From: Lanius collurio
Taxonomy: Eukaryota > Chordata > Aves > Passeriformes > Laniidae
DNA length: 64,000 nucleotides
Direction of reading: 5' to 3'
Assembly: GCA_020086605.1 (NCBI GenBank)
Contig: JACBWW010000052.1
Span: 1,111,456-1,175,455 of the forward strand
The translations under genes were made by a program, and so were the position numbers. Shown piece after piece: positions 1 through 11,790 of this stretch. Numbering within the stretch: position 1 is the stretch's first letter; each line of letters begins with the position of its first letter. The notes below the pieces were generated by a model. The model did no database searches and had not been told where the DNA came from. It worked only from the letters and a program-made list of their open reading frames with translations.

Positions 1-1545
1 TATATTCAGCCATTTAAAAATGTTGTTTTCTCATTTTGGAGGACAGAATCTTCAAACAGCTTCAGTGTTTATGGATAATTTACAGAGAAATGAAACTTAG
101 ATCATCAAACCAGAGACAGAACTAATACAGAGAGTCTTCAAAGAAGTCATACAGTATAAGGAAAACAAAAGCATCAGTTCCCTTCAAATATGAAGCAGGT
201 GCTAACAGTCACAGAATCTCACTTCTCAACTGGGTACACATAATAGGTTTTAATATGAGCCAACAGTCCACTAAGACATATGGGTAAATTAAAAATATTT
301 ATTAATAGTTAAAGCACAATTAGAAATACATTATAAAATCAATTATAAGTAATACAATTCAGTATTTGGGCCAAAAAGAATTTCTAATGATTTTTACTTT
401 TCTACTTATTCCAAATAATGCAGTCATATCTCACTGCAATGAGTACTGGAAATGTTTTAACTTTGTAGGCATTAGTTTAGCCTTCTAATCAGTGCTACTA
501 ATGACAGATTTTGCTATGACTCTAACTGGGTAAAATTTTTTTGAGAAAAATTACTTATGCTGTTGTCATATGTTCCAGTTAGTTTGTTTAAAAGCATTTC
601 AGGGTCAATCGGAAAAAGAAAGCTCTTTTCTGAAACTTAATAAACTTCTACCATAACAGAGAATTAATTGGATTTTTTTTCCTTGTGACAATGTTCAATA
701 CATTTTAGTTGCAAGGGGACTAAATAGTATCTCTACAAAGCTTTTCCTCTATACATGTGCTCAAAAGCAAATAAAATGATGGGCTGGTCAGCAGAAACAG
801 TTGAAGCTGGTTTTACGGTCTATGTTTTGGTGAAACAGTGTGGAGGGGGCTGAGTTCAGAGCAAACAATTCTAATGGCATAGATTATGCCTGGAATCCTC
901 TTCAAAGGACAAAGAATTATTAGAGCATCTTATCTAAGCACCTGCATGGGAAAAGCCCTAGAATTTCATAGAGTTATTTATTAAGTCCAGAATTTATTAA
1001 GGGGAATAGGTTAGACCCTCATTAAAGGCTCATTCACATTAGTAGATATATGTACAATGAATCCAGTGTACCATGTATGAAATTATTTTGAGGAAGAAGT
1101 CTGGAAACTCTTTCCCCACCAACGTGCTGCACCCTGCTGAGAGCTGCTTCACATTCAGGGGAGTTGATGTTGATGCACTCTGAAGACTTGGTAATTCTAT
1201 TTTGTCATCTGGCTCCTTGCAATCCACAAGATATTGTGGTTTCTGAAGACAGCTTTGAGTTCTTACCAACATTATGGAAACTAATTCACATCATTTTACT
1301 TCATTGCTTACATATAGATAGTGTATTTTCCACTTGACCAATGAAGTCGTAAGATTAGAAGTAAAATAATTAACCAATATTGGATAATAAAACAAAAAAA
1401 GATAACTTTTGTAGATGTTTTGTAGATGGTTTCCATGCATCTTTTCATTTTCATGTTTGTTGCCTAGAAACCATAATGTCAAGTACATTGTTATTGCTTA
1501 TATAAATAAATCCGCTAGGACTAATTCTTGAACATCTTCATGCTT
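1..1545. other. AT-rich non-coding sequence
   Basis: I see no gene, RNA or recognisable repeat. The two short minus-strand open frames near 1039-1488 have no family resemblance and are of chance length for this composition. Confidence 0.6.
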
Positions 1546-1889
1546 GTCATTCTAGGATTATCCTGAAAGTCATTAAATGGTTCATATAATGTGATATGAC
1601 ATCTGTGTGACAAAGACCAGCTATAATGCCTGTTGTCTCACAGACTGGCCAGGGGTTACCCTGTGCTGGGCCTGACTGGGATGGAGTTACACATGTAGTA
1701 ACTGCAAGGTATTTGATACCATAAGATCTTGTGATTGACAATAAAAGCTGTTGGGGAGAACAGAGAGCATGGATTTGAACATGGTTGGCTGATCAAACAC
1801 TGGCTAAGTAGAGACTTGCCTGTGGGGAGTGGGGAGCAATTTGATTTGTTTTGTTTGTTTCTTGGCTTTTGCCATTTGGTTTTGTATAG

Positions 1890-2470
1890 GAGTGTGTGGT
1901 GTTAGGGTGATTGGGAGACTGCTGCTGTGTTCCCCAAAACTGTCTGAGGCACAAGACCACTCGGGTGCGTTAGTTCAGGCTAGCAGGCTTCTTTCAGCCC
2001 TGCGCAGGTGTTATGTGCTGCTGATATACACACACATTCAAGCCAGATAGCTCAATATTACCAGAGATAAGGAGCCAAGGAGGGCCCTCCGCACGGCGTG
2101 TTCCACAGACGAGGTTTGTTTCATCCTCTGCAGAGGAAACCAGGTGCGGGAGAAGGCACAGCGTGTTCATGCTCAGATTTACACAGGATCACAGAACCAG
2201 TGATCTGAGGGCACATGGGCAGTACAAAGGCGGCACCAGGGAAGGGACCCAATGCACAGAGGGAAGGGGGGGAGTGGGGCATCAGGTCAGGAATGCAGCC
2301 CCACGGCTGCTGGGAGAGAGAGTTTTCTTCAACCAGGGTCTGGGGGGTATTATGTAAGGTTACATTTCATCTGCAAGGAATTGTGGGAGAGGCTTTTCCT
2401 TTACTCACACAAAGGTGAGAGTGGTGTCTCAAATATCTGAGTTTTTCCACCCAGCAGGCCTTTGCTGTTT
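1890..2470. repeat. Degraded LTR-like interspersed repeat (tentative)
   Basis: This patch is clearly richer in G, C and CpG than its flanks and has sharp compositional edges, which suggests an inserted element. It resembles retroviral LTR or leader DNA in style, but I cannot name the family or the orientation, and I found no target duplication. The overlapping short plus-strand frames (2163-2440) look like by-products of the composition. Confidence 0.3.
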
Positions 2471-2529
2471 TGGGGCTGTCTGGCCCACCAGCTGGCTCAG
2501 CTGTTGGCTTAGTGACTCCAACAGTTTTG

Positions 2530-5500
2530 GTTTTTTATTCCACCCCACTCTTTTCATGTATTAAACTGCCTTTGTCTTGACCCATGAGTTTTCTTACATT
2601 TATGCTTGCTGTTTTCTCCACCCATCTTGCTGGGGATGGGAGTGGAAGAGCAGTTGTGTGCACAGCTGCTGCCTGGGATAAAATCACCACAGATGTGCAA
2701 CATGAAAAAGATTGCTAGCAGGGGGTGTGTGTATGCAAGACAAAGGAAGAAAATATTGAATCTTGTCTTTCTGATGAGGAATAAGAAAGAAAGATTTCTA
2801 GTTCTGGACGTAGTGAAATCTAAAAAACATGGCAAAAAAGTACATTTCGTCATTTTTTGTGCAAGAAAAAGATTGTGCATTGCTAATTCCTTTGATCTCT
2901 AAGTCTCTTGAAGGTGTCTTCTTTACTATGGATTTTTTTCTAGCATATTATTAGAATTCCCTTGAAATTTGGCAAAGTTATACAAGTGTATCCCTAAAAT
3001 AGCCAAAATATGAATGTGTTCACCTTATGGCATCTTTCTTTCTTCTACTTCATTCAAATTCATATTATTTAAAGATGCTATGTCTTCCTTTTTTTTTTTT
3101 TTTTTTTGACTGCTGACAGGATGCACAATCCCATATACATTCTGATAAAAAACATATTATATAGCTTTAATCTGAAATATTTTTTATAAGATATTACAAA
3201 AAAAATGGTGTGCATTTGTGCATAGTAGTCACAATGCTTTCATTGACAAAGAGAAATAATTCTTGGGGCATTTAAAAGACCCAAAAGTAAAACAGGCCTA
3301 AACTCCTGGAAAACTGGTTATTCCATGCTTGCTTCCCTTGAGTTTTTTCCTAACTCTAGTCTTAAAATGCTGCTCAGTATGGCAAAGGTATTGGAGCATC
3401 TGACCATATGATCATGATTTTGCAAAATTTTAATCATAGCACTTGTTCTATTTCAAAATACAGCAAACTCTGAATGTAATGATTTATTTCTCACTTGATC
3501 TAAATTAGAATTATATTATGCCCTAGGCTACTATTAATTTGTAATACAGCTTCCTTCCCCTCTCCTCAAATCCTCTTATTGTACAGCTTGTTGAAGATGA
3601 TCCCAACAAGCAGCAAATCTCACTTTTTCCTGGATCCTCCAAGGCAAATTCATGTCTGTGGAGTCGTTGAGGAGGGTCAGTGTTTGGCAGTCCATGGTGT
3701 TCTATGCTGTCCTGCTTTAGGGGGAATAGCTGCTCTCTGGCTGCTGGCAGGATCTCAGCAAGGGATGCAGCCTTGTGCCAGGGCAAGGCACAGCCAGGCA
3801 GTTGTTCCTGCTGGGATCCTCCAAACAGGCAAGAATAGGCTGCCTTCTGCAAATACAGACAGCCCCAGACAAGCACAAGGTTAAAAGACACTGGGAGGCC
3901 CTGCTTTTCCCAGCAGGAATATCACTCTTGGAACGGCACATCTTTCCTATTATCAGATGTAAAATCAGGCTTTTCAGGTGCCTCTTATCACCATCTGTGG
4001 GATGTACTGCAGCTGTTGTAGCTCCCCATGCACTTCTTTTCCTCATTTCGTAATGCCACCACACACCTTTCACTATGCAATGAATAAACAAGATTAAAAG
4101 CAAATTAATTAGTTGTAAATGTTAGAACTCAATTCCAAAAATGCATAATTTTCAGCTCAGTTACTAAATCTCCTTTCAGAAACATCAATGTTACATTATG
4201 AGATTATTAAGTTTAGGTTCTGCTGGTTCTAGTTATCATATTTTGTGGCACATGCACCCACACAAAATATAGATTTGGCTGCCATAAGCATCAATAGAAA
4301 ATGCTTTTATTTTAATTAATATTAGGTGCATCTACGTATTTATTTTCTGGGATATGTGATATCCCTCTGAACTGAAATTCAATGATGGCTCTCCCAAACA
4401 GATTTTAAAATTTGACTGAATATTGTGATATTTTGCTTTTCTTAAGAACAGAAAAATCAAAATATATACCTGGAAATATGTTGGTGTAGCAGTACTAATA
4501 TCAATCTTTGCTTGAAGAATATGAAGATTCATATGAGAAGAATGGTATAAGAAATAGTGTGCAGTAGTGAAACTGTCTTGTTCAATTGCACATCTATTAG
4601 CATATTTTAAAAACATCAAGACAAGACTGGTACAGCATAAAGTTATAGATCTGCCAAAGTGCAAGGTACAGCTTAAAGCTATGTATTTATTACAGTGTTT
4701 TGAGACCCCCTCCAATTCATGTAGATAAAAGCATTATGCTCTCCAACAGTATTTCAAAATGCATCTCTTCTTTGAGTGTGGCTTGAGATCATTAATGACA
4801 ATTAAGCAACATAACCACTCACAGCAATGTGATGTCAAATACATCCTTGACATGACAGAAAATGTAGTGATGCTTGATATGTCAGGAAGATGAGAGTACA
4901 CAACACAGATTTGCATAAATTAAAAAAAAACTAAGGCCATCCACTACAATCACAATTTGTAATGAAAACATGCCTACCTCTAGTCAAAAACAATACCAAT
5001 GCCCTAACCATTAAAACTTTACTGCTTTTAAATTCCAAATTATTTGACTTACAGTCATAAAATTATCCTGTTTATAGTATGGACATGTGTATTCCACTGA
5101 TCCCAATGGGATACTCTTATGAGCATGATAAATCACACCACTGTACTCATTCATTACAATTCCTAATTAATAAGGTTTTCATAATATATCATTTATTAAT
5201 TAAATTAATGAGAGTAAAACATTCTGAAGGATCTTAAATTAGACATTAAATGGCAATTAAAAATTATATGTTACGATGGCCAAAATTCATAAAACAAAGG
5301 ATATGAAACTGAAGTAGCAACAAATAAAACTGATAAATCAAAATAGTGCTACCTTACAGTGAAACATTTTATCTGTATTAATTTCTATTTCTCTGGAAGG
5401 TGATTTTATTATTGGCACAGAACTTTAACTCTCCATAAAGACGTTATCAATTGGCTGATCACAATTTATTCTGATCAAAATATGATGCATTACATGGCAC

Positions 5501-6173
5501 AATCACAGTTATTTCTAAACAAAGAAATTTTGACAGATTCATTACTGAAACATAAAGTCAAAGTTTCCATTCAGGTAATAATTCATAGAAAAACTTTTTT
5601 TTTTTTCAAATATGGAAGTCAAAATGAAACCTTACCCCGCAAAAGACAATGACATTGTTTGAATTCAGGTTTCCATGCATGCTTTAAAAGCAACATGACA
5701 AGAATGCCAGAAAACATCATTGTGTTTTTCTCTTATACTTAATATGTTTTTAAATGTTTCCCACCCCTGAAGATTCTTCCTCAGTTTTAATGGGAATCCT
5801 ATCTACTTCCTCACATATAAAAGAGGGATAGATCTGCCAATTCTATTTTCTTTTACTTAGTTTTTAGTAATCATCTCTCATCAAGATAAAGAAAGTGCTC
5901 CTAAGTGTTTAGGAGCAAAATCAGACCAGTCATTTAGTATTAGGCAACTAAAGCAAGATATTAAATACTACATGAGCCACAAGAATGTCTCTTTCATGGT
6001 TTATCCACAAGCTTCAGAAGTAAAAGTTGGCTATGCTTTCCCTTACAAACATTACATTATTAAGGTGTTGCATGGTACATGTGTTGAAGAGAAAGATATT
6101 ACCTGGCTTATGAACTCTGTCATGCAGGGCTCACCTGGATGTTCCACTTACTGCGAAGTGTAACATCTGTGAG
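2530..6173. other. AT-rich non-coding sequence
   Basis: There is a 19-base T run at 3089-3107 and a moderately GC-richer patch at about 3540-4060 with open frames on both strands that match nothing I know. No exon-like, RNA-like or classifiable repeat signal was seen in the rest. Confidence 0.5.
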
Positions 6174-6795
6174 TGTCTTGGGATGACTTTATGATGTGTA
6201 TCCCCTATCATTGCTCTATGCCCAGAAATTAACTTTGTGCCTTTCTGTGCCTTTAAACTGAGCCTCAGAGGGGGGAAAAGAAAAAACTGAGTGAACTTTT
6301 GAAAAGAGTTGTTCGAGGACACAAACACACACTCCCATGCATTCTGCTCCTCCTGCAGTAGCAAGAGTGGAGGAAGCACCCTGCTTACTTTTCAGCCAGC
6401 TTTTGGGTCCTTTTCTCTGGAGGGAGATGGAGAGTTGAACTTTGTTTTCCTGGGACTTTGGGTTTTCTCCTCTTCTGGACTGTTTCAACATCAGAACACA
6501 CTGGGATAATTTTCCACCGAGGCCCCAGATGTTAGTCCACACTGACCCAGCTCCAAGGAGGAGAGAGACCACACCTACAGAAAGACTCTGAAATCTTCCC
6601 AGGTTTCTCTCCACAGTGAGAGGTTTTATTATTTAGCATTATTATCCTTTTCCTGTGTGTATGTTAAAGAAATAGTTTTTTTATCTCTTTCACTTTCCTC
6701 TGAGGAAAATTTCTTTTTTCCTAAACCTGGTGGGGAAGGGATGATTGTAACCCTCTATCAGAGGATATTTTCCTCCAAATTTGTCCAAGCCAGCA
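6174..6795 (+). mobile_element. Solo LTR, ERVL-like songbird type
   Basis: A discrete segment of about 620 bp begins with TGTCTTGG and ends near AAGCCAGCA. Its overall pattern is one I associate with an abundant passerine LTR of ERVL type: a leading block reading ATGACTTTATGATG, a middle block rich in TTTTCTGG and TTTGGG motifs, and a closing block with TTTTCCTCCAAATTTGTCC. No coding sequence follows it, so it is probably a solo LTR left by recombination. The target duplication is unclear: only GAG matches at the two edges. Short open frames inside it are not genes. Confidence 0.6.
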
Positions 6796-7039
6796 GAGTG
6801 GGAAAAAAAAAAAAAATTTGGGAAACCCTGCTTCAGAAGAAATCGCTCAAGGTAAATACGATGCAATTCAGCAAAGGAAATATGCAAAATTTTATACTTG
6901 ACTTCGTGAAGTTGAAGGATGGAGTGACTAGGCAGCTGTTCTGCTGAAAATTTTAACTCAAACGCTGTGGCTATAACTGGGGTAAATCCTCAAATGTGCT
7001 TTGAGTTAGTGTAGAATTGATACGTTTATCTGAGAAAAA

Positions 7040-7995
7040 CATGATCTGGGCCCCTCACTTGTCTTGTGCCTGGCTCGAGCAAGTCCTCACAACTGAGTGA
7101 TGTCTGGAGTGGAGACCTCATGGCCTGGCAGTGTTTCATTGAGGCACAGAACAGCACCTGTGCCTCTGTCCCAGAAAATAGCACTCTCCCCTCACTGTGA
7201 GAAATGCCTTGCTATACATCTGGTTCCTTAAGGAGATAAGGATGTGCACAGACTCTTTGATGAAGGCCAGAGGGCCTTTATGCTGCCTCAGTAAGTGGAG
7301 GAGTGTTTTTCTACCTCTTTTGTTGGCTACAAATTCTGACCAAAGTTAACTATGACTGTTCTGCCCTGTTTACATAGTAACCTTCACACCCTTTGAAATA
7401 CAAATAAACATGAGATGTATACAATTACACTAAAGTTCCAAATCCTACCTACAACATATGATTGTTCTATCCCATTGGGAAGGGAAAAAATTTATAGTAT
7501 AAAAGAGGGGACTTCAGGGCAGATACAGTCAGAGGAGAAAGAAAAAAAAGAGAGGTAAATAAAGAAAGGGGGGAAAACACCTCTGCCTACTCAGGATCAG
7601 TTGATGAACTGTGTCCTCTTGTGAAGGGATGCCATAAGGTGAGCTTTGTGCCTCTAATGGTGTTGGAGTGCAGCTGGGAATATTCCTTTTTATGTCTATC
7701 TATCTATCTATCTATCTTACTAATAGATCTCTGTTCTTACACTTTCTGTTAAGAAACATATTAACACTCTGTAGTTACTTATCACCATCAGTTATTTGTC
7801 ACTATCAATCCAGAACCTGTTTTCCCTCTGCTTCAATAAACCATACTATTTGTGTATCTGGTTTGTGTAAGTCCTTATGGACCATGACCAGACCTGTAGT
7901 ACTGAACTGGTAAATTACACTATTTGTAAATTTGTGCTGGTGAAAGTTCTTATTGGACTTGATTAAATTTCTAGTGCTGAATTGGCAATAATCAG
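7040..7995 (+). mobile_element. Probable LTR (ERV), plus strand
   Basis: The segment has an LTR-like promoter and processing layout: a TATA box (TATAAAAG) at 7498-7505 and an AATAAA signal at 7835-7840. Downstream of the signal is an imperfect tandem duplication of about 70 bp (7845-7912 and 7919-7987). The 3' edge falls near 7990; the 5' edge is uncertain. No retroviral coding sequence is attached. Confidence 0.4.
7695..7716. repeat. (TCTA)n microsatellite
   Basis: About five and a half TCTA units lie inside the probable LTR. Confidence 0.9.
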
Positions 7996-10434
7996 AAATT
8001 ATGTCCAGCTGCCCCTGCCCATCTGGTCTCTGAGGACCAGCTGGAATGGCAAGGGGTTTTTTTTCTGCTGAATTTCCATACCTTTAATGCAATATTGAGC
8101 CACTGTGGGAGTCTATGAAAGCATTGGTATGCACAGTTTTCCTTGGTGATATCTTAGCAGCTGTATCATGTTCAGTTTTGTACATCTTCATATCAGAAAT
8201 ATAAGGAACAGTGTAGGAGATAGAATTAGTAAACTACCTTTGGAAAAAGTGGTAACTCTGTTTACTAAAGTGAAGATCACTAAAGACTTGGATATTGTAC
8301 ATAAAAGAACAGAAGAGTAATCTGTCAGCTGGGTTCCCTGGAATGGGAGAACTCAGGAATGTACCGCAGAGCAGAAGATATTCACATTTCTACTAAAAAG
8401 TACTAAAATGGATTCTTAAAAGGGTTATCAGCTTTACAGGGTTACTTAAGAACAGTTACACAAACAGCTGTTAGACAGGAATTAGGCATAATTTTCCTTG
8501 CCCGGGGGTAGATGCAGGGAGGGATTAGATCAGGTCTTGCCATTGCTACTGGCTCTACTTTTAATGATCTTTAAGAAGAAAAGCCCAGAGCCAAATAAAT
8601 TAATGAAGAACCTCAATGTATGCCAGATTCTTGAGTCTCTTTTCTTTCTGCACTCTGTAAGTTTTAAGTACACCTGGATGTTTTGGAAATGAAATCCTCA
8701 AAGACCTTTAGGGATGCCTGGAGAGAAAGAGTAGAAGGAGCCATTGATGTAGCTGTATTTAGGAGATACAGTAACTGTGCAAGAAAGAAATAAGAAAAGA
8801 CCACCCATAGGAAGCTCAGTTATCAGTGAAATGGAAACTGCCAGTGTATTAAGTGCTTCTCTGCAAGATGAGACTCAGGCTTTCCTGGAGATAAACAACT
8901 GAAAATATCAGTGTAGCTCATGTACAGGAAAGTCTATTGGCCTCCAGTATGGACATGGTCATTCATCAGTAAAATGAAGCTAAACTAGGTTTAGTTAATT
9001 TTTGAGACAGAAAAGAAAAGCATATTAACTTCTAACCTCAGCTGATTTGTCACAGCTTTCCTGAGCCTTTCTTCTTAAGGTTGTCTTGCAGATAAAACCA
9101 ACTGAGAACAGAAAGATTGCTGGTGGTAGTGTGCCTGAGACAGCAGGGAAAGTTTGCTCTGAGGCATCTCCATTTGCTGGTTTCCATGGAGGATCATTTG
9201 TCGAGACAGGGGAAAAAGATTTTGGTTACATTTCTTTTATTGACATTAGTAGATTAAGGATTAATTACATTAACATATAAGCAAAAAGAGACTATGCTAA
9301 ACTCCCCAAAATCAGTTGAACCAAAGAATTGCTTTTCTTTATTTTGTTGTTGTTGTTTGGGTAGTTTTGGTTTGTTGGATTGTTTGTTTGTTTGTTTGTT
9401 TGTTTGTTTTTGGTGGGGTTTTTTGGTTTGTTTTTTCTTTTGTTTTGTTTTCCCACATACATAATGCAGTAGTAATCCAGAAATGGAAATAGAATAATAA
9501 AAGTAAAGATTGAGGCAATCCATCTGTTAATACGATTCATGCTAAAAAGAAAGAGAAAAGCCTAACAGACATGAAAAGAAGAAAATGAGAATTCCATTCT
9601 CTCATTATTTGTTATACTTTTTTCCCTCCCATAAAGTCCATTACATTTTACTGCATTTGTTTTGTTCAGAATAGTCATCAATATTAGCCTTCCTCATTCA
9701 GTAAGGCCAAAAAGCTACCCCAAAATGTATTAAAGGCCATTGAATTTAGGATTCTGCTTTAATGATACTTCTCTCCTTTTAAAACACTAGTGAAAAATAA
9801 ATTGCTAATGGTTGGGGAACCCATATTTTGAATTACCAGTACCACATTTCAAAGTATTCATTATACTTCATAACACATATGGACTGTATATGCAATCTCA
9901 GCTGGTTTTTGCTGCAGTTGATTATCATTGTGCTTTATAATTCAGTATAGATAAAGGTTTTTTATGTTTTCACTGCAGAATTTGTTTATTTTTTTATATT
10001 TTACACAAAAACCTCTGATTATTTTAAAGCAAATTGTAATACAAACATTTATAGACAGAATAAATTATTGTGCTGCAGGGGACATAGCTCTTGAGAAGCT
10101 GAGCTTGTTCGTGGTGACCAGAGATCCCTATGGTTGGGAATACTATCCTGAGATTTCTTTCTCTATTTTGTACCTACAAGTGAGAGGCGGGAATTACCCT
10201 TGTACACCAAACAGGTGCTCTGCCATGTCTTCATTTTATGAATATATCTACTACAGTAAAACTCAGTTACACTGAGTAATTCCTACAGCACAGACCAGAA
10301 AGAAATATGTTAACTGTAATTCTTGAGAAGTTGAATGAATTTCAATGGTTTCAAAACACAAAAGGTTGCTGCTTTTTGTTTTATTTATTTGAATTTTTTT
10401 TTTCTTCTTTTTTCTGTTCTCAATGCTTTGGTGC
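7996..10434. other. AT-rich non-coding sequence
   Basis: No gene is recognised. The 9337-9450 stretch is T/G low-complexity sequence containing a GTTT microsatellite. The open frame at 9964-10275 has no recognisable domain. Confidence 0.55.
9381..9410. repeat. (GTTT)n microsatellite
   Basis: Seven or so GTTT units are followed by further T/G low-complexity sequence up to about 9450. Confidence 0.85.
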
Positions 10435-10441
10435 ACTAGGG
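10435..10441 (+). repeat. 5' target-site duplication of element 1
   Basis: ACTAGGG directly precedes the 5' LTR and recurs directly after the 3' LTR at 12910-12916. Six or seven bases fit the 6-bp duplications made by betaretroviral (ERVK-type) integrases. The match shows that the two LTRs and everything between them entered as one unit. Confidence 0.75.
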
Positions 10442-10730
10442 TGTGGAGGTGCCTTCCCCTGAAATCCTGGGGGGAGGGACCCTGCAGGGTATGGGTTTGT
10501 CCCTGTCCCTGCTCCCATGTCACGTGTGCCCCATACCTGTTCCTAATTGGTTGGTTTTGGGTGCCCAGGCCAGTGAAAGAGGGAGGGTCCTGTGACTAGA
10601 GCCCGCCTGGGAACTCCAGCCATGCGGGTGGAGGAATAAATCATCTCTGAACATCTAAAGAAATATCGCTTCATCTTTCCTTCCAAGTCCATTGCTGTCT
10701 TATACATGTAAGGATTCCCCTCATTGAACA
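10442..10730 (+). mobile_element. 5' LTR of element 1
   Basis: It begins TGTGGAGG and ends about ATTGAACA, just before the primer site. It carries an inverted CCAAT motif (ATTGG, twice near 10545-10553) and AATAAA at 10635-10640. I see no clear TATA box. It matches the 3' LTR at 12617 along its whole length. Confidence 0.85.
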
Positions 10731-10732
10731 AA

Positions 10733-10750
10733 TGGTGGCGAAATGCTGGC
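10733..10750 (+). promoter_or_regulatory. Primer-binding site, tRNA-Phe-like
   Basis: TGGTGGCGAAATGCTGGC starts two bases after the LTR. By my count it matches 13 of 18 positions of the usual tRNA-Phe primer site, including the first five bases and a CGAAA core. The mismatches fit age-related decay. Confidence 0.5.
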
Positions 10751-10831
10751 AAACAATCCCTGGAGAAGATAATTTGTGAGTAACTCTGGATATCTCTTCT
10801 TGCTTTCGTTTTGCTGTCCCATTTCTGAATG

Positions 10832-11295
10832 ATGGAGGACTCATGGAAGGACTCATGGCTGTCTGAATCACAAAGAGACATTTACCTTAAACTAAAAAAG
10901 GTTCTGGAACAGCAGTATATATAGATTTTAGCTTAATTCAAGCTCAGAAAGAACTAAGACACTTTTTGTCATGGCTGTTTAAAAACTTCTTCTATGTTTC
11001 TTGGAAGTTGATTCTTACCAAGGACTTTTGGAAGAATGTTTGGACACAGTTAATTTCCGAATCAAAAAATATGCCGATGCAAGACTATTTCCGTGAATAT
11101 TACCTGATTTCAGAGACTGCTGAGCAATATCGGCTTTGTCCTGCTACTGTATCAGCAGCGAACACGTGTTCGAGCAGTGTGTGCGCGTTGCAATGGGCTC
11201 CCCTGTCACCCTGGAGACCACGCGGGCCCTGCCGCGGGCACGCAGTGCACTGCAGGCGGCAGCAAGGGAGCTCCCACGCATGGGAGAGCCAGTGA
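10832..11295 (+). pseudogene. Broken gag matrix (MA) domain of element 1
   Basis: This is the remnant of a betaretroviral-type matrix protein, which in an intact virus binds the inner membrane and starts particle assembly. The first part reads from ATG 10832 to a TAG at 10922. The second part continues in another frame from about 10942 (AQKELRHFLSWLFKN...) to TGA at 11293-11295. The helix with LFKNFF and the KDFWKNVW motif align well with the matrix of element 2 (LFKHFP, RDFWDKVG). At least one frameshift and several stops make it non-functional as it stands. The second part is in the same frame (frame 1) as the cold-shock ORF downstream. I saw no N-terminal myristoylation start like the MG of element 2. 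Confidence 0.65.
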
Positions 11296-11474
11296 GACCA
11301 GGCACAGCGAGAGCAGAGCTGGCGGGGAGAGCGGAGGAGGTGGGAGTGGAGCCAGAAGTGACACGGCAGTGAGGGCCCAGCGGTGTTCGCCCTGAGGCAG
11401 TGGTGAGGGCGGTGGCCGCCCCGCACCCCTTGGCGAGCGACGTTTCAAGCCAAGAAAGGCAGTGGCAATTGCGG

Positions 11475-11492
11475 CAGTTGCTATGGCAACTG
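11475..11492. promoter_or_regulatory. Palindrome resembling an RFX X-box
   Basis: CAGTTGC TATG GCAACTG has perfect 7-bp arms. The core GTTGCTATGGCAAC is one base from the symmetrical X-box bound by RFX proteins. Any function here is inference. Confidence 0.35.
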
Positions 11493-11570
11493 CGGTGAGC
11501 CACGCTGAGCAGAGCCGGAGTGGCGTGGGGGCAAGAAGGAAACCGTGCTAGCCGATGGCCACACAGCCAA

Positions 11571-11591
11571 CAGCAGCAGCAGCAGCAGCAG
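11571..11591. repeat. (CAG)7 trinucleotide run
   Basis: Seven perfect CAG units follow one CAA. It would read as glutamine or alanine depending on frame, and it creates the spurious cysteine-rich minus-strand frame here. Confidence 0.9.
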
Positions 11592-11790
11592 CGGTGGCAG
11601 TACAAAGCTGCAGACATACGAACACCTTACAGGGCACGGCCGTGCATCCACATGAACGCCCAGAAATCATGGAGCAGTCACATGGAGCTCCAGAGGAGAA
11701 GCGAGCACAGCTCCAAGCGGCGGTACAGAGGTGGCCAAAGGCGGAGCAGCCGGCAGTGGCAGTGTGCAGCAGCATGGCCAGATCGGACCC

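Noticed and set aside
3523..4103. Open frames of 92-128 codons on both strands
   Set aside because: They lie opposite each other in one slightly GC-richer patch and match no family. An unclassified repeat is possible but unsupported.
11144..11617. Minus-strand cysteine-rich 157-codon frame
   Set aside because: The cysteines come from the complement of the (CAG)7 run. It starts inside GC-rich proviral sequence and resembles nothing.
11731..11790. Possible start of the cold-shock protein at 11731
   Set aside because: The codon at 11731 is GTG, unlikely as a eukaryotic start. The first in-frame ATG is 11791, although the frame is open from 11656.
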